Below are positions 17,813 through 25,849 of a stretch of 64,000 nucleotides of DNA, piece by piece; position 1 is the stretch's first letter, and every line of letters begins with the position of its first letter. The translations under genes were made by a program, and so were the position numbers. Source of the DNA: an uncultured Lachnospiraceae bacterium (GTDB lineage: Bacteria > Bacillota > Clostridia > Lachnospirales > Lachnospiraceae); assembly GCA_910585465.1 (NCBI GenBank), contig CAJUEW010000010.1:45051-109050 (forward strand). The letters run 5' to 3'. The notes under the pieces were generated by a model that saw nothing but the letters and a program-made list of their open reading frames with translations, was not told where the DNA came from and searched no databases.

Positions 17813-17846
17813 AAAGGGTGTCCGGGAAATATCCGGATGCCCTTTT
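17813..17846 (+). terminator. Terminator of the coat-like operon
   Basis: Stem AAAGGG-TG-TCCGG with TCCGG-ATG-CCCTTTT (two G-U pairs, 6-base loop) followed by T-run, 15 bp after the stop codon. Confidence 0.85.
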
Positions 17847-17959
17847 AAAATAAAATATTTACTCAGAGAAATCCGGTGCGGGTTTTTCCAGACATGGAAA
17901 GCCTGTTCCGGATTTTTATGTTACAAAATATTGGAAATAAAAAATAAATATTAGAACAA

Positions 17960-17988
17960 AAACAAATAATCTTTGAATCAAAGAAAAA
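17960..17988 (+). promoter_or_regulatory. AAACAAAT-type motifs upstream of the dehydrogenase operon
   Basis: AAACAAATAAT (from 17960) and AATCAAAGAAAAA (from 17976) resemble the AAACARATAAAAA repeat found three times before the importer operon at 23847-23900. They may be binding sites for a DeoR regulator of this locus. The AT-rich context lowers confidence. Confidence 0.35.
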
Positions 17989-17992
17989 TATG

Positions 17993-18021
17993 TTGAAAAT
18001 AAAAGAAAAATATGATAGGAT
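17993..18021 (+). promoter_or_regulatory. Promoter of the dehydrogenase-aldolase operon
   Basis: TTGAAA (17993-17998), a 17-bp spacer and TAGGAT (18016-18021) lie 37 bp before the first start codon. Confidence 0.6.
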
Positions 18022-18058
18022 CTAAATCAAACAAAAAAATAAGGAGGAGCTTGCAGTT

Positions 18059-19135
18059 ATGAAAGCTTTAGCAAGGTATGGAAAACCGTTCGGCGGATAC
18101 CGTCTGATCGATGTACCGGTGCCGGTATGCGGTCCGGATGACGTAATTGTCGAAATAAAAGCAGCGGCTATCTGCGGAGCAGATATGAAACATTTTAAGG
18201 TGGAGAATGGCTCAGATGAGTTCAATTCCATCCGGGGACATGAATTTGCCGGCGACATTGTAGAGGTGGGTGCCAATGTGACGGACTGGAAGGCAGGACA
18301 GCGAGTGGTATCAGATAACAGTGCTCATGTCTGCGGCGTATGCCCTGCATGCGAAAGAGGTGATTTCCTGTGCTGTGAGCATAAGCTCAATCTGGGCCTG
18401 GACAACAATACATGGGGCGGCGGATTTTCCAAATACTGTCTTGTTCCGGGTGAGATTCTGAAGATTCACAAACATGCATTATGGGAGATTCCGGAGAAGG
18501 TAAAATACGAGGAGGCGGCAGTTCTGGATCCAATCTGTAATGCTTATAAGGCAGTTGCACAGCAGTCCTCCCTTCTGCCCGGCCAGGATGTGGTGGTATT
18601 CGGCACAGGCCCTCTGGGACTTTTTTCCGTACAGATGGCAAGAATCATGGGTGCGGTAAATATCGTTATGGTGGGTCTTCAGGAGGACACAAAGGTTCGT
18701 TTCGGCATTGCAAAGGAGCTGGGCGCCACCCACTGTGTGAACGGTTCCGCAGAGGATGTGGTGGCACGATGTCAGGAGATCTGCGGAAAAGACAATCTTG
18801 GCCTGGTGGTAGAATGCTCCGGTGCCAATATCGCGCTGAAGCAGGCAATTGAGATGTTAAGGCCCAACGGGGAAGTGATAAGAGTCGGCATGGGTTTCCG
18901 TCCGCTGGAATTTTCTATTAACGATATTACCACCTGGAATAAGAGTATTATCGGACATATGGCATATGATTCTGCTTCCTGGAGAAATGCGATGCGTCTT
19001 TTAGAGAGCGGCGCAGTTAAGGTACAGCCTATGATTACCCACAGAATCGGCCTGTCCCATTGGGAAGAGGGTTTTCAGGCCATGGCGGACAAAGAGGCGA
19101 TTAAAGTAATCATAACCTATGATTATGAGGATTGA
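18059..19135 (+). CDS. Zinc-dependent alcohol/polyol dehydrogenase
   Basis: 358-residue medium-chain dehydrogenase that would oxidise a secondary alcohol with NAD(P). Catalytic zinc ligands Cys39, His61 and Glu62 (RGHEF) are present. The structural zinc loop has Cys92, Cys95, Cys98 and Cys106. The Rossmann fold is seen at VVVFGTGPLGLFSVQMA. It is the first gene of a six-gene operon ending with a DeoR regulator, and SD AAGGAGGAG is strong. Nearest look-alikes by motif are sorbitol, threonine and galactitol-phosphate dehydrogenases, and I cannot choose among them. The substrate is probably a polyol entering by the importer encoded downstream. Confidence 0.88.
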   Translation: MKALARYGKPFGGYRLIDVPVPVCGPDDVIVEIKAAAICGADMKHFKVENGSDEFNSIRGHEFAGDIVEVGANVTDWKAGQRVVSDNSAHVCGVCPACERGDFLCCEHKLNLGLDNNTWGGGFSKYCLVPGEILKIHKHALWEIPEKVKYEEAAVLDPICNAYKAVAQQSSLLPGQDVVVFGTGPLGLFSVQMARIMGAVNIVMVGLQEDTKVRFGIAKELGATHCVNGSAEDVVARCQEICGKDNLGLVVECSGANIALKQAIEMLRPNGEVIRVGMGFRPLEFSINDITTWNKSIIGHMAYDSASWRNAMRLLESGAVKVQPMITHRIGLSHWEEGFQAMADKEAIKVIITYDYED

Positions 19136-19148
19136 CGGGGACATACAT

Positions 19149-20195
19149 ATGAAAAATACAGAAGCAATTCTTGTGACGCCGGGGATCATGCGGATTCAGG
19201 ACGCGCCTGTCCCGGTTCCGAAGGAAGATGAGGTTCTGGTGAAGATAGAATATGTGGGAATTTGCGGCTCTGATATTCACGGCTTTGAGAAGGGTCCGTT
19301 TATTCCGTCCGGGGATCCGAACCAGAAAATTGGGCTTGGGCATGAATGCGCCGGAACGGTTGTGGATGTGGGCTCAAAAGTGAAAAGGCTGAAAGCCGGC
19401 GACAGAGTAAACATAGAACCAGGCGTGCCGTGCGGAAAATGCAGGTTTTGCCTGACGGGACGCTATAATCTTTGTCCGGAGGTGGATTTTCTTGCAACCT
19501 GGCCGAATTACCGCGGGGCGCTGACCAATTATATAACTCATCCGGAAGCGCTGACATACAGGCTTCCGGACAATATGAATACTATGGAAGGCGCGCTTGT
19601 GGAGCCGGCAGCAGTGGGAATGCATGCCGCAATGGAAGCAGACGTGAAGCCGGGGAAAAAAATTGTAATTCTCGGCGCAGGCTGCATTGGCCTTATGACG
19701 CTGCAGGCGTGCCGTGTCATGGGCGCCGCGGAAATTGTTGTATCGGATGTTATTGACAAACGTCTGAATATGGCGAAAAAACTGGGGGCTGTGGAGGTAA
19801 TCGACGGCAGGAAGGAAGATACAGCTGCCAAGGTCAGGGAGATTCTGGGAGACCAGGGCGCGGATATTGTCTTTGAGACTGCGGGCAGTCCGGTTACTGC
19901 AGGCCAGACTACAAATCTGGTGATGCGGGGAGGAAGAATCATGATTGTGGGAACCGTACCAGGAGATACTCCGATTAATTTTCTGAGCATTAACCGGGAA
20001 GTGAAGATTCAGACGGTATTCCGCTATGCGAACAATTATCCGATGACGATGGAAGCTATTTCATCCGGACGATTCGATGTAAAATCCATGGTTACAGACG
20101 TTTATGATTATCATGAAGTACAGAGGGCCTTTGAGGAAGCTTTAAGCCGCAAGACAGATATTATAAAGAGCGTTATTAAAATGGAAGATTTATAA
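19149..20195 (+). CDS. Zinc-dependent sorbitol/xylitol dehydrogenase-like protein
   Basis: 348-residue medium-chain dehydrogenase. Catalytic ligands Cys39, His65 and Glu66 (LGHECAG) and structural cysteines 95, 98, 101 and 109 (PCGKCRFC) are present, as is a GxGxxG cofactor loop (ILGAGCIGL). The text ALVEPAAVGMHAA is typical of sorbitol/xylitol dehydrogenases, which convert polyols to ketoses. The ATG at 19149 gives the usual family N-terminus; an upstream ATG at 19119 would overlap the preceding gene. Two paralogous dehydrogenases in one operon suggest two successive oxidations or two related polyol substrates. Confidence 0.9.
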   Translation: MKNTEAILVTPGIMRIQDAPVPVPKEDEVLVKIEYVGICGSDIHGFEKGPFIPSGDPNQKIGLGHECAGTVVDVGSKVKRLKAGDRVNIEPGVPCGKCRFCLTGRYNLCPEVDFLATWPNYRGALTNYITHPEALTYRLPDNMNTMEGALVEPAAVGMHAAMEADVKPGKKIVILGAGCIGLMTLQACRVMGAAEIVVSDVIDKRLNMAKKLGAVEVIDGRKEDTAAKVREILGDQGADIVFETAGSPVTAGQTTNLVMRGGRIMIVGTVPGDTPINFLSINREVKIQTVFRYANNYPMTMEAISSGRFDVKSMVTDVYDYHEVQRAFEEALSRKTDIIKSVIKMEDL

Positions 20196-20207
20196 AAGGA
20201 GATTATT

Positions 20208-21044
20208 ATGTTAGCAAATATCAGATACTGGGAAGAAAAGGCAAAGGCAGGCCATTATGCGGTTCCGCACTTTAACGTGTGGAATGCGGAAATGCTTATG
20301 GGCGTTATGGATGCGGCAGAGGAGCTGCGCGCCCCTGTCATCATTTCCTTTGGAACCGGATTCGTGGGAAATACCTCTTTTGAGGATTTCTGCTGGATGA
20401 TGGTATCCATGGCAAAGAAAGCGACTGTTCCGGTTATCACCCACTGGGATCACGGCCGCAGCATGGATATTGTTCAGAATGCTTATAAGCATGGAATGAA
20501 CTCCGTTATGAGAGATGCATCCGCATTTGAGCTGGAGGAGAATATCCGTCTTACCAAGGAGGTGGTTGACTATTTTCATCCGCTGGGCGTTCCGGTGGAG
20601 GCAGAGCTTGGCCATGTGGGCAATGAGACTGTCTACGAGGAAGCGCTGGCTACCTATAAATATACGGATCCGGCGCAGGCGGCTGAGTTTGTGGAGAGAA
20701 CCGGATGCGATTCTCTGGCAGTTGCAATCGGCAATCAGCACGGAGTCTATACGTCTGAGCCCCAGCTGAATTTCCGGGTAATAGAGAAGGTAAGGGACGC
20801 GGTTTGTGTGCCGCTGGTGCTTCACGGAGCTTCCGGCATCGGAGACGAGGATATCCGTACGGCAATCAGTCTCGGCATCACAAAGATTAATATTCATACG
20901 GAGCTTTGCCAGGCAGCTATGGATGCAGTCCGGGCCCACAGCGGCGAACCTTTTCTTGCAATGGAAAGAGAAGTGCGGGCGGCAATCAGGCAGAGAGCGG
21001 CTGAAAAAATCCTGTTGTTCGGAGCGGACGGAAAGGCGGAATAA
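20208..21044 (+). CDS. Class II fructose/tagatose-bisphosphate-type aldolase (first copy)
   Basis: 278-residue metal-dependent aldolase that cleaves a ketose (bis)phosphate to DHAP and an aldehyde. Zinc ligands are readable: His in THWDHGRS, Glu in EAELGHVG, His in GNQHGVY and His in LHGASG. The DHAP-binding segments LHGASGIGD and KINIHTEL are present. Length fits KbaY/GatY/FbaA. SD AAAAGGAG precedes the ATG. It lies between polyol dehydrogenases and a PfkB kinase, so a tagatose-6-phosphate-like route is likely. It differs clearly from the second class II aldolase at 31770. Confidence 0.9.
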   Translation: MLANIRYWEEKAKAGHYAVPHFNVWNAEMLMGVMDAAEELRAPVIISFGTGFVGNTSFEDFCWMMVSMAKKATVPVITHWDHGRSMDIVQNAYKHGMNSVMRDASAFELEENIRLTKEVVDYFHPLGVPVEAELGHVGNETVYEEALATYKYTDPAQAAEFVERTGCDSLAVAIGNQHGVYTSEPQLNFRVIEKVRDAVCVPLVLHGASGIGDEDIRTAISLGITKINIHTELCQAAMDAVRAHSGEPFLAMEREVRAAIRQRAAEKILLFGADGKAE

Positions 21045-21045
21045 G

Positions 21046-22005
21046 ATGAAAAAAGAGATTTCCAGAATCGGCCTTGGATGCTGGTCCATCGGAGGCGGTC
21101 CGGCATGGGGCGGAGATAAGGATGAGAAACAGTGCATAGACGCGATCCAGGCATGCCCGGAATATGGGATCAAGCTGATTGATACAGCCCCGGGATATAA
21201 TTTCGGACAGAGCGAGCGGATTATCGGAAAGGCGCTGAAGGGGATGAACAGAGAAGAAATTACTCTCGTTACCAAGTTTGGCCTCGTATGGACCAGAACA
21301 GGCGCTCCGTTCAATAAGGTAGGCGATGTACAGCTTTACCGCAATGTGAGTAAAGAATCCATTATGGAGGAAATTGATGCCAGCCTGGAGCGCCTGGGCG
21401 TGGACTATATTGACATCTATATGTCCCACTGGCAGGCTGTGGAGCCGTTTCTGACTCCGATTGCCGAGACGATGGAGGCGCTGAATGAATTGAAAGCTAT
21501 GGGGAAGATCCGGGGAATCGGGGCTGCCAATATCAGTGTAAGCCAGGCGGAGGAATATTTGAAATACGGAGAATTGGATATCATCCAGGCAAAATACAGT
21601 GTCCTTGACCGGGGGGCAGAGGATGAGCTTCTTCCGCTCTGCAGGGAAAAAGGAATTGTGTTTCAGGCATATTCACCTCTGGAACAGGGCATGTTAAGTG
21701 GAAGACTGAACAGAGATTACGTTCCGAAGGGGGCACAGTGCAACAAGAAATGGTTCCAGCCGGAAAATATGTCCAAGGCAATGGATTTTATGGACGAGCT
21801 GAGGGAAGGACTTTGTAAAAAATATGAGTGCACGGTTGCTGATCTGGCGATGGCATGGGTGCTTGCGCAGGATGAGAAGATTACCATTCTGACAGGCACG
21901 GCCAACAAGGATCATTTGAAGGAAAATACCAATGCAGCGGCACTGAAGCTGGAAGAGGACGATACAGCGCTTATGCGTGAGCTGGCAGAAGCTCTGGAAC
22001 GGTAA
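21046..22005 (+). CDS. Aldo/keto reductase
   Basis: 319-residue NAD(P)H-dependent oxidoreductase with a TIM barrel. The tetrad can be placed: Asp-Tyr in IDTAPGYNFG, Lys in LVTKFG and His in MSHWQ. The cofactor-binding C-terminus shows TGTANKDHL. The start at 21046 follows one base after the aldolase stop; a long upstream in-frame extension runs inside the aldolase gene and is rejected. In this operon it may reduce the aldehyde released by an aldolase, or interconvert a sugar and its polyol. No exact substrate can be named. Confidence 0.9.
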   Translation: MKKEISRIGLGCWSIGGGPAWGGDKDEKQCIDAIQACPEYGIKLIDTAPGYNFGQSERIIGKALKGMNREEITLVTKFGLVWTRTGAPFNKVGDVQLYRNVSKESIMEEIDASLERLGVDYIDIYMSHWQAVEPFLTPIAETMEALNELKAMGKIRGIGAANISVSQAEEYLKYGELDIIQAKYSVLDRGAEDELLPLCREKGIVFQAYSPLEQGMLSGRLNRDYVPKGAQCNKKWFQPENMSKAMDFMDELREGLCKKYECTVADLAMAWVLAQDEKITILTGTANKDHLKENTNAAALKLEEDDTALMRELAEALER

Positions 22006-22029
22006 CCTGGTATAAATGAGAGGTCTGAA

Positions 22030-23001
22030 ATGAATAATAAAGATAACTGTGAAGTGGTGATTGTCGGAGCGGCCCATATGGATCTGCAGGTATACCCGGT
22101 GGGAAAAAACATTCTGGAGACAGCATCCTACCCGGCACAGCAGATGATATGGTCCGTGGGCGGAGATGCCCTGAATGAATCCACGATTCTTACCCGGCTG
22201 GGACACAGGGTAAAGCTGATAAGCTGTATCGGCGACGACATGATCGGTTCCATGATTATAGAGCATTGTCGAAAAAATAACGTAGATACCACATGGCTTA
22301 AAAGAGATAAGAACAAAATAACAGGAATTAATATCGGTTTGATCGGAGATGATGGGGAGCGTACCTTTATCAATAACCAGAGCGGCAGTATCTGGACATT
22401 CTGTCCGGAGGACGTGGATATAGAAACGATAAATGAAGGGCGTATTCTTTCCTTTGCCAGTATTTTCAACAACCCGCAGCTGGACGAACGTCTGATGCTT
22501 CCTCTTTTTAAGCGCGCAAAGAAGCTGGGAATGATAATCTGCGCGGATATTGTGGGAAATAAAAGGGGTGAAACCTTAAAGGATATCAAGAAAGCGCTGT
22601 CCTATGTAGATTATTTTTTCCCTAACTATGAGGAGGCGAAAGAAATCACAGGGAAAGAGGATGTGAATGAGATTGCGGATACATTGCTTTCACTGGGAGT
22701 GAAAAATGTCCTTATCAAGATTGGCAAAAAAGGCTGTCTTGTGAAAAATGAGACAGAACGTTTTATCGTGCCGGGATACCCGGGATCCAACTGTGTGGAT
22801 ACTACCGGCGCAGGAGATAACTTTGCTTCCGGTTTTATCTGCGGGCTTTTAGAGGGAAAGAGTCTGAAGGAGTGCGCGGAGTTTGCCAACTGTGCCGCGT
22901 CGGTGGCGGTAGAAGCGGTAGGTGCCACCGACGGGGTGAAAAGCCGGGAGCAGATAGATGCCCGTTATCAGAATTATCTGGAAATTATAAAGGGCATTTA
23001 A
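22030..23001 (+). CDS. PfkB-family carbohydrate kinase
   Basis: 323-residue ribokinase-fold sugar kinase that uses ATP to phosphorylate a sugar or sugar phosphate. The substrate-binding glycine pair is at SVGGDALNES. The C-terminal PfkB signature DTTGAGDNFASGF carries the catalytic Asp and the anion hole. SD GAGAGGT lies in the short gap after the reductase gene. It sits next to a class II aldolase and upstream of a DeoR regulator, the common arrangement for sugar phosphate pathways, so it probably makes the phosphorylated substrate for that aldolase. Confidence 0.9.
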   Translation: MNNKDNCEVVIVGAAHMDLQVYPVGKNILETASYPAQQMIWSVGGDALNESTILTRLGHRVKLISCIGDDMIGSMIIEHCRKNNVDTTWLKRDKNKITGINIGLIGDDGERTFINNQSGSIWTFCPEDVDIETINEGRILSFASIFNNPQLDERLMLPLFKRAKKLGMIICADIVGNKRGETLKDIKKALSYVDYFFPNYEEAKEITGKEDVNEIADTLLSLGVKNVLIKIGKKGCLVKNETERFIVPGYPGSNCVDTTGAGDNFASGFICGLLEGKSLKECAEFANCAASVAVEAVGATDGVKSREQIDARYQNYLEIIKGI

Positions 23002-23011
23002 GGGGTGGACT

Positions 23012-23773
23012 ATGGCTCAGAAAGAACGGCTGGAATCTATTGTGCAGATTGTCCGCCTGAATAAAAAGGTATTTGTCACAAGGCTGAGTGAAAGGCTCGG
23101 AGTTACTCCTGAGACAATCCGACGGGATCTGGAACGGCTGGAGGAGACGGGACTGGTAAAACGGATCTACGGCGGCGCTGTTTTAAAGGAGGAGGACTTT
23201 TCAGAAAAAATTAACTTTTTAAAACGTGCGAAGACAAACATCAATGAGAAGCAGAGGATTGCGGTTCTGGCTTCTAAGTATGTGCCTGCAAATGCAAGTA
23301 TCGGCTGCGATGCCAGCTCCACAGTGCAGGAGCTTCTGGCCGTCCTGAGAGACCGGGAAGATCTGCTTGTGCTGACAAATTCGGCAAAGGCTGTCCAGAA
23401 TCTGGAACATACAAAATACCGCTTATTGTCAACCGGGGGCTATGTGAACCGTCAGTCTTATTCCCTGCAGGGAATTACGGCGCGGAATGTAGTACAGGGA
23501 TATCATCTGGACGTGGTTTTTATAGGCTGCAAAGGAATACGCAGGGACGGCGGGATCTTTGATTCTCATGAGATGGAGAGCGATATGAAAAAGATGCTGA
23601 TAGAACATGGGAACCGGGTTTGCCTGCTTGCAGATCATACGAAGTTTGACTGCATTGGATTGGAAAAGACGGCGGATCTGATGCAGATAGACGTAATTAT
23701 AACGGACAGGAAGCCTTCGGAGGAATGGATGCGGTTTCTGAAGGAAAAAGATGTAGAAGTGTGCTGCCCATAG
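23012..23773 (+). CDS. DeoR/GlpR-family transcriptional regulator (first copy)
   Basis: 253-residue sugar-responsive repressor. The N-terminal winged helix (about 1-58) has the family signature TRLSERLGVTPETIRRDLERLEETGLVKRIYGGAV, and the C-terminal DeoRC sugar-phosphate sensor has GCDASSTVQ, LTNSAK and LADHTKFD. SD AAGGGGTGG is 10 bp after the kinase gene, making it the last gene of its operon. It is about as close a relative as possible to the DeoR at 32875, sharing the opening MAQKERL and most motifs, so both may recognise related operators and related phosphorylated ligands. Confidence 0.93.
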   Translation: MAQKERLESIVQIVRLNKKVFVTRLSERLGVTPETIRRDLERLEETGLVKRIYGGAVLKEEDFSEKINFLKRAKTNINEKQRIAVLASKYVPANASIGCDASSTVQELLAVLRDREDLLVLTNSAKAVQNLEHTKYRLLSTGGYVNRQSYSLQGITARNVVQGYHLDVVFIGCKGIRRDGGIFDSHEMESDMKKMLIEHGNRVCLLADHTKFDCIGLEKTADLMQIDVIITDRKPSEEWMRFLKEKDVEVCCP

Positions 23774-23807
23774 GAGGGATATCCGGCCTGAGGCAGATTC
23801 AACGGGA

Positions 23808-23841
23808 GGTCGTTCTGTGAATAAGGCAGAATGACCTTTTT
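23808..23841 (+). terminator. Terminator after the first DeoR gene
   Basis: GGTCGTTCTG (23808-23817) pairs with CAGAATGACC (23827-23836) with one G-U pair, followed by five T. Confidence 0.85.
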
Positions 23842-23846
23842 GTTTA

Positions 23847-23900
23847 AAACAGATAAAAAAATATTTGAAACAAATAAAAAATCTTAAAAACAAATAAAAA
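23847..23900 (+). promoter_or_regulatory. Three phased AAACARATAAAAA repeats, candidate operator
   Basis: Copies start at 23847 (AAACAGATAAAAA), 23868 and 23888 (AAACAAATAAAAA). Spacings of 21 and 20 bp are two helical turns, so all three lie on one face of the DNA directly upstream of the -35 at 23904. This is a good candidate site for one of the DeoR regulators. Confidence 0.65.
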
Positions 23901-23903
23901 TAC

Positions 23904-23932
23904 TTGATATTTTTTGTCGAACATGGTAATAT
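23904..23932 (+). promoter_or_regulatory. Promoter of the importer operon with an embedded Spo0A-box-like site
   Basis: TTGATA (23904-23909), a 17-bp spacer and TAATAT (23927-23932). The spacer contains TTTTTTGTCGAA, whose TGTCGAA (23915-23921) matches the 0A-box core, so phosphorylated Spo0A could block RNA polymerase here. Confidence 0.7.
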
Positions 23933-23980
23933 TGGATAAACGAAACAAAGAAAATAAAAGAAAAAGGGGGAAAACTGCTA

Positions 23981-24841
23981 ATGAGTATTTTCTTGCAGGC
24001 TTTGTATGAGGGTATTATCAATGGCTCGTCGCTGGCGCTGATTGCCATGGGTATTGCACTGGTATGGGGAGTTATGGGAATTTTAAGTTTCTCACAGGGA
24101 GAATTTCTGATGATAGCGATGTTTGCGGCATATTATCTGAATCTCTATCTGAATTTGGATCCTATCGTAGCGCTTCCGTTCTGTATGGCGATTATGTTCT
24201 GTATCGGTTTTTTTATTTACAAGCTGATTATTGCAAAGGCGTTAAAAGGACCGATACTGGGGCAGCGGCTGATTACATTCGCGCTTAGTATGGTGCTGAT
24301 AAATCTGGCCCTTCTGTTATTCAGCGGAGATTTTAAAACAATTCAGAAGGTGGCGGTCAGCGGCTCCATTGACCTGGGAGTGATTGTTGTGGCGAAGAAT
24401 AAATTAGTTCCGCTTGTAATTTCCGGATGTGTAGCCGGATTTATGTTCTGGTTCCTGAATAAGACCCGTATCGGAAAGGCAATCCGCGCCACTTCCATGA
24501 ATAAAACTGCTGCCGGGCTGGTGGGTATTGATTCTGAGAAGGCATACGCATTTGCATTTGGTCTTTCCGCCGCAGTCGCAGGTGCGGCAGGCTGCGCGCT
24601 TACTTATTACTACTATGTATATCCGAATGTGGGAGCGAATTTCCAGCTTTTTGGTTTTATCGCAGTTGTAATGGGAGGCTTCGGAAGCATACCGGGGGCG
24701 CTTGTGGGAGGATTGATTATGGGACTTGCAGATTCCCTTACCGGCGTTTACTTCAGCCCGTCATTTAAATATGTAGGTATCTGTGTGGCTTTTTTGTTGA
24801 TTGTTCAGTTTAAGCCTAAGGGATTATTTGGAGGTAAATAA
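23981..24841 (+). CDS. Branched-chain-amino-acid-type ABC transporter permease (LivH family)
   Basis: 286-residue inner permease with about eight hydrophobic helices. LivH-family text includes GIINGSSLALIAMGIALVWG at the N-terminus, the EAA-like loop RIGKAIRATSMNKTAAGLVGID and the conserved GGFGSIPGALVGGLIMGL near the end. It is the first gene of an operon that also encodes LivM, LivG, LivF, a lipoprotein and sugar enzymes. LivH-type systems classically carry amino acids, amides or urea, so linkage here to sugar kinases and aldolases is unusual. SD AAAGGGGG is 10 bases before the ATG. Confidence 0.92.
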   Translation: MSIFLQALYEGIINGSSLALIAMGIALVWGVMGILSFSQGEFLMIAMFAAYYLNLYLNLDPIVALPFCMAIMFCIGFFIYKLIIAKALKGPILGQRLITFALSMVLINLALLLFSGDFKTIQKVAVSGSIDLGVIVVAKNKLVPLVISGCVAGFMFWFLNKTRIGKAIRATSMNKTAAGLVGIDSEKAYAFAFGLSAAVAGAAGCALTYYYYVYPNVGANFQLFGFIAVVMGGFGSIPGALVGGLIMGLADSLTGVYFSPSFKYVGICVAFLLIVQFKPKGLFGGK

Positions 24842-24842
24842 G

Positions 24843-25847
24843 ATGAAAAAATTCGTGACAGATAATAAAAAATGGTTTGTAGGATTGTTCGTCTGTCTGC
24901 TGATTGCAGTTATATTCCCTCAGGTTGTAAGAATCCGCTTTGTATGGAATCTGCTGTCTCTGATTCTTGTATGGGCAATCGTCGGTATGGGCTGGAATGT
25001 AATCGGAGGCTACTGCGGACAGGTCTCCAACGGTCACAGCCTTTTCTACGGTATCGGGGCATATACAGTGGCGATTACGTGCCAGTATTGGAAGCTTTCT
25101 CCGTGGATATCTATCTGGATCGGCGCGGCAATCTCTGTAGCACTGGCATTTATTATGGGGAAACCGCTTCTAAGGCTGAAAGGACATGTGTTCGCGATTT
25201 CCACTATGGCGCTGGCAGAGTGCGGACGTATCATCTTCGTCAACTGGAAATGGATCGGAGGCGCGACCGGTGTTTACATTTATACAAAGAATGTGAATGA
25301 ATGGTTGTATATGCAGTTTAAAAATCCGCTGAATTACTACTATGTATTTCTTGTATTCACGGTTGCGATTCTGATTGTAATCAAGGCGCTTGATAAGTCC
25401 AAATTTTTCTATTATTTAAGGACGATTAAAGGCAATGAGATGGCGGCGGAAAGTGTGGGCATCAACGCGGCAAAATATAAGAACCGGGCTTATATGATGA
25501 GCGCAGCCATTGTAAGCATCGGCGGCAGTCTGTATGCTCAGTTTCTTCTGTACATTGACCCGTCCACCCTGATGACGCTGAATATTTCCATGATGATTGT
25601 ACTGACTGCGGTTATGGGAGGCGTCGGAACCGTTGAAGGCCCGATTCTCGGAGCAATCGTACTGACGACCATATCTGAATATACCCGCGTATATTTTGGA
25701 CAGTACGGCGGTCTGGATCTGATTCTCTACGGAGTTCTGGTAATTTTGATCGTTCTCTTTATTCCGGGCGGCATTCTTTCTCTCTTTCAGAAATGGAATG
25801 GAAAGCGTGTAAAGTCCGGGAAGAGCAGTGAAATGGTAGGAGGCTGA
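24843..25847 (+). CDS. Branched-chain-amino-acid-type ABC transporter permease (LivM family)
   Basis: 334-residue second permease with about nine to ten helices. LivM marks are LLSLILVWAIVGMGWNVIGGYCGQVSNGHSLF in the first half, the cytoplasmic loop IKGNEMAAESVGINAAKYKN, and AVMGGVGTVEGPILGAIVL. The ATG at 24843 is one base after the LivH stop, with GGAGG upstream; an in-frame start at 24801 would overlap LivH by 41 bp and is less likely. It forms a heterodimer with LivH in this family. Confidence 0.92.
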   Translation: MKKFVTDNKKWFVGLFVCLLIAVIFPQVVRIRFVWNLLSLILVWAIVGMGWNVIGGYCGQVSNGHSLFYGIGAYTVAITCQYWKLSPWISIWIGAAISVALAFIMGKPLLRLKGHVFAISTMALAECGRIIFVNWKWIGGATGVYIYTKNVNEWLYMQFKNPLNYYYVFLVFTVAILIVIKALDKSKFFYYLRTIKGNEMAAESVGINAAKYKNRAYMMSAAIVSIGGSLYAQFLLYIDPSTLMTLNISMMIVLTAVMGGVGTVEGPILGAIVLTTISEYTRVYFGQYGGLDLILYGVLVILIVLFIPGGILSLFQKWNGKRVKSGKSSEMVGG

Positions 25848-25849
25848 TT

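Noticed and set aside
20806..21045. An N-terminal extension of the aldo/keto reductase
   Set aside because: The extension overlaps the conserved C-terminus of the aldolase gene and encodes a composition unlike the family; the ATG at 21046 gives the normal start.
20211..21314. A 367-codon minus-strand open frame across the aldolase and AKR genes
   Set aside because: It crosses two well-supported genes and its composition is that of an antisense frame; no motif or SD.
22267..22273. TGTCGAA inside the PfkB gene as a Spo0A box
   Set aside because: It is inside coding sequence, far from a promoter; several chance matches of a 7-mer are expected in 64 kb.
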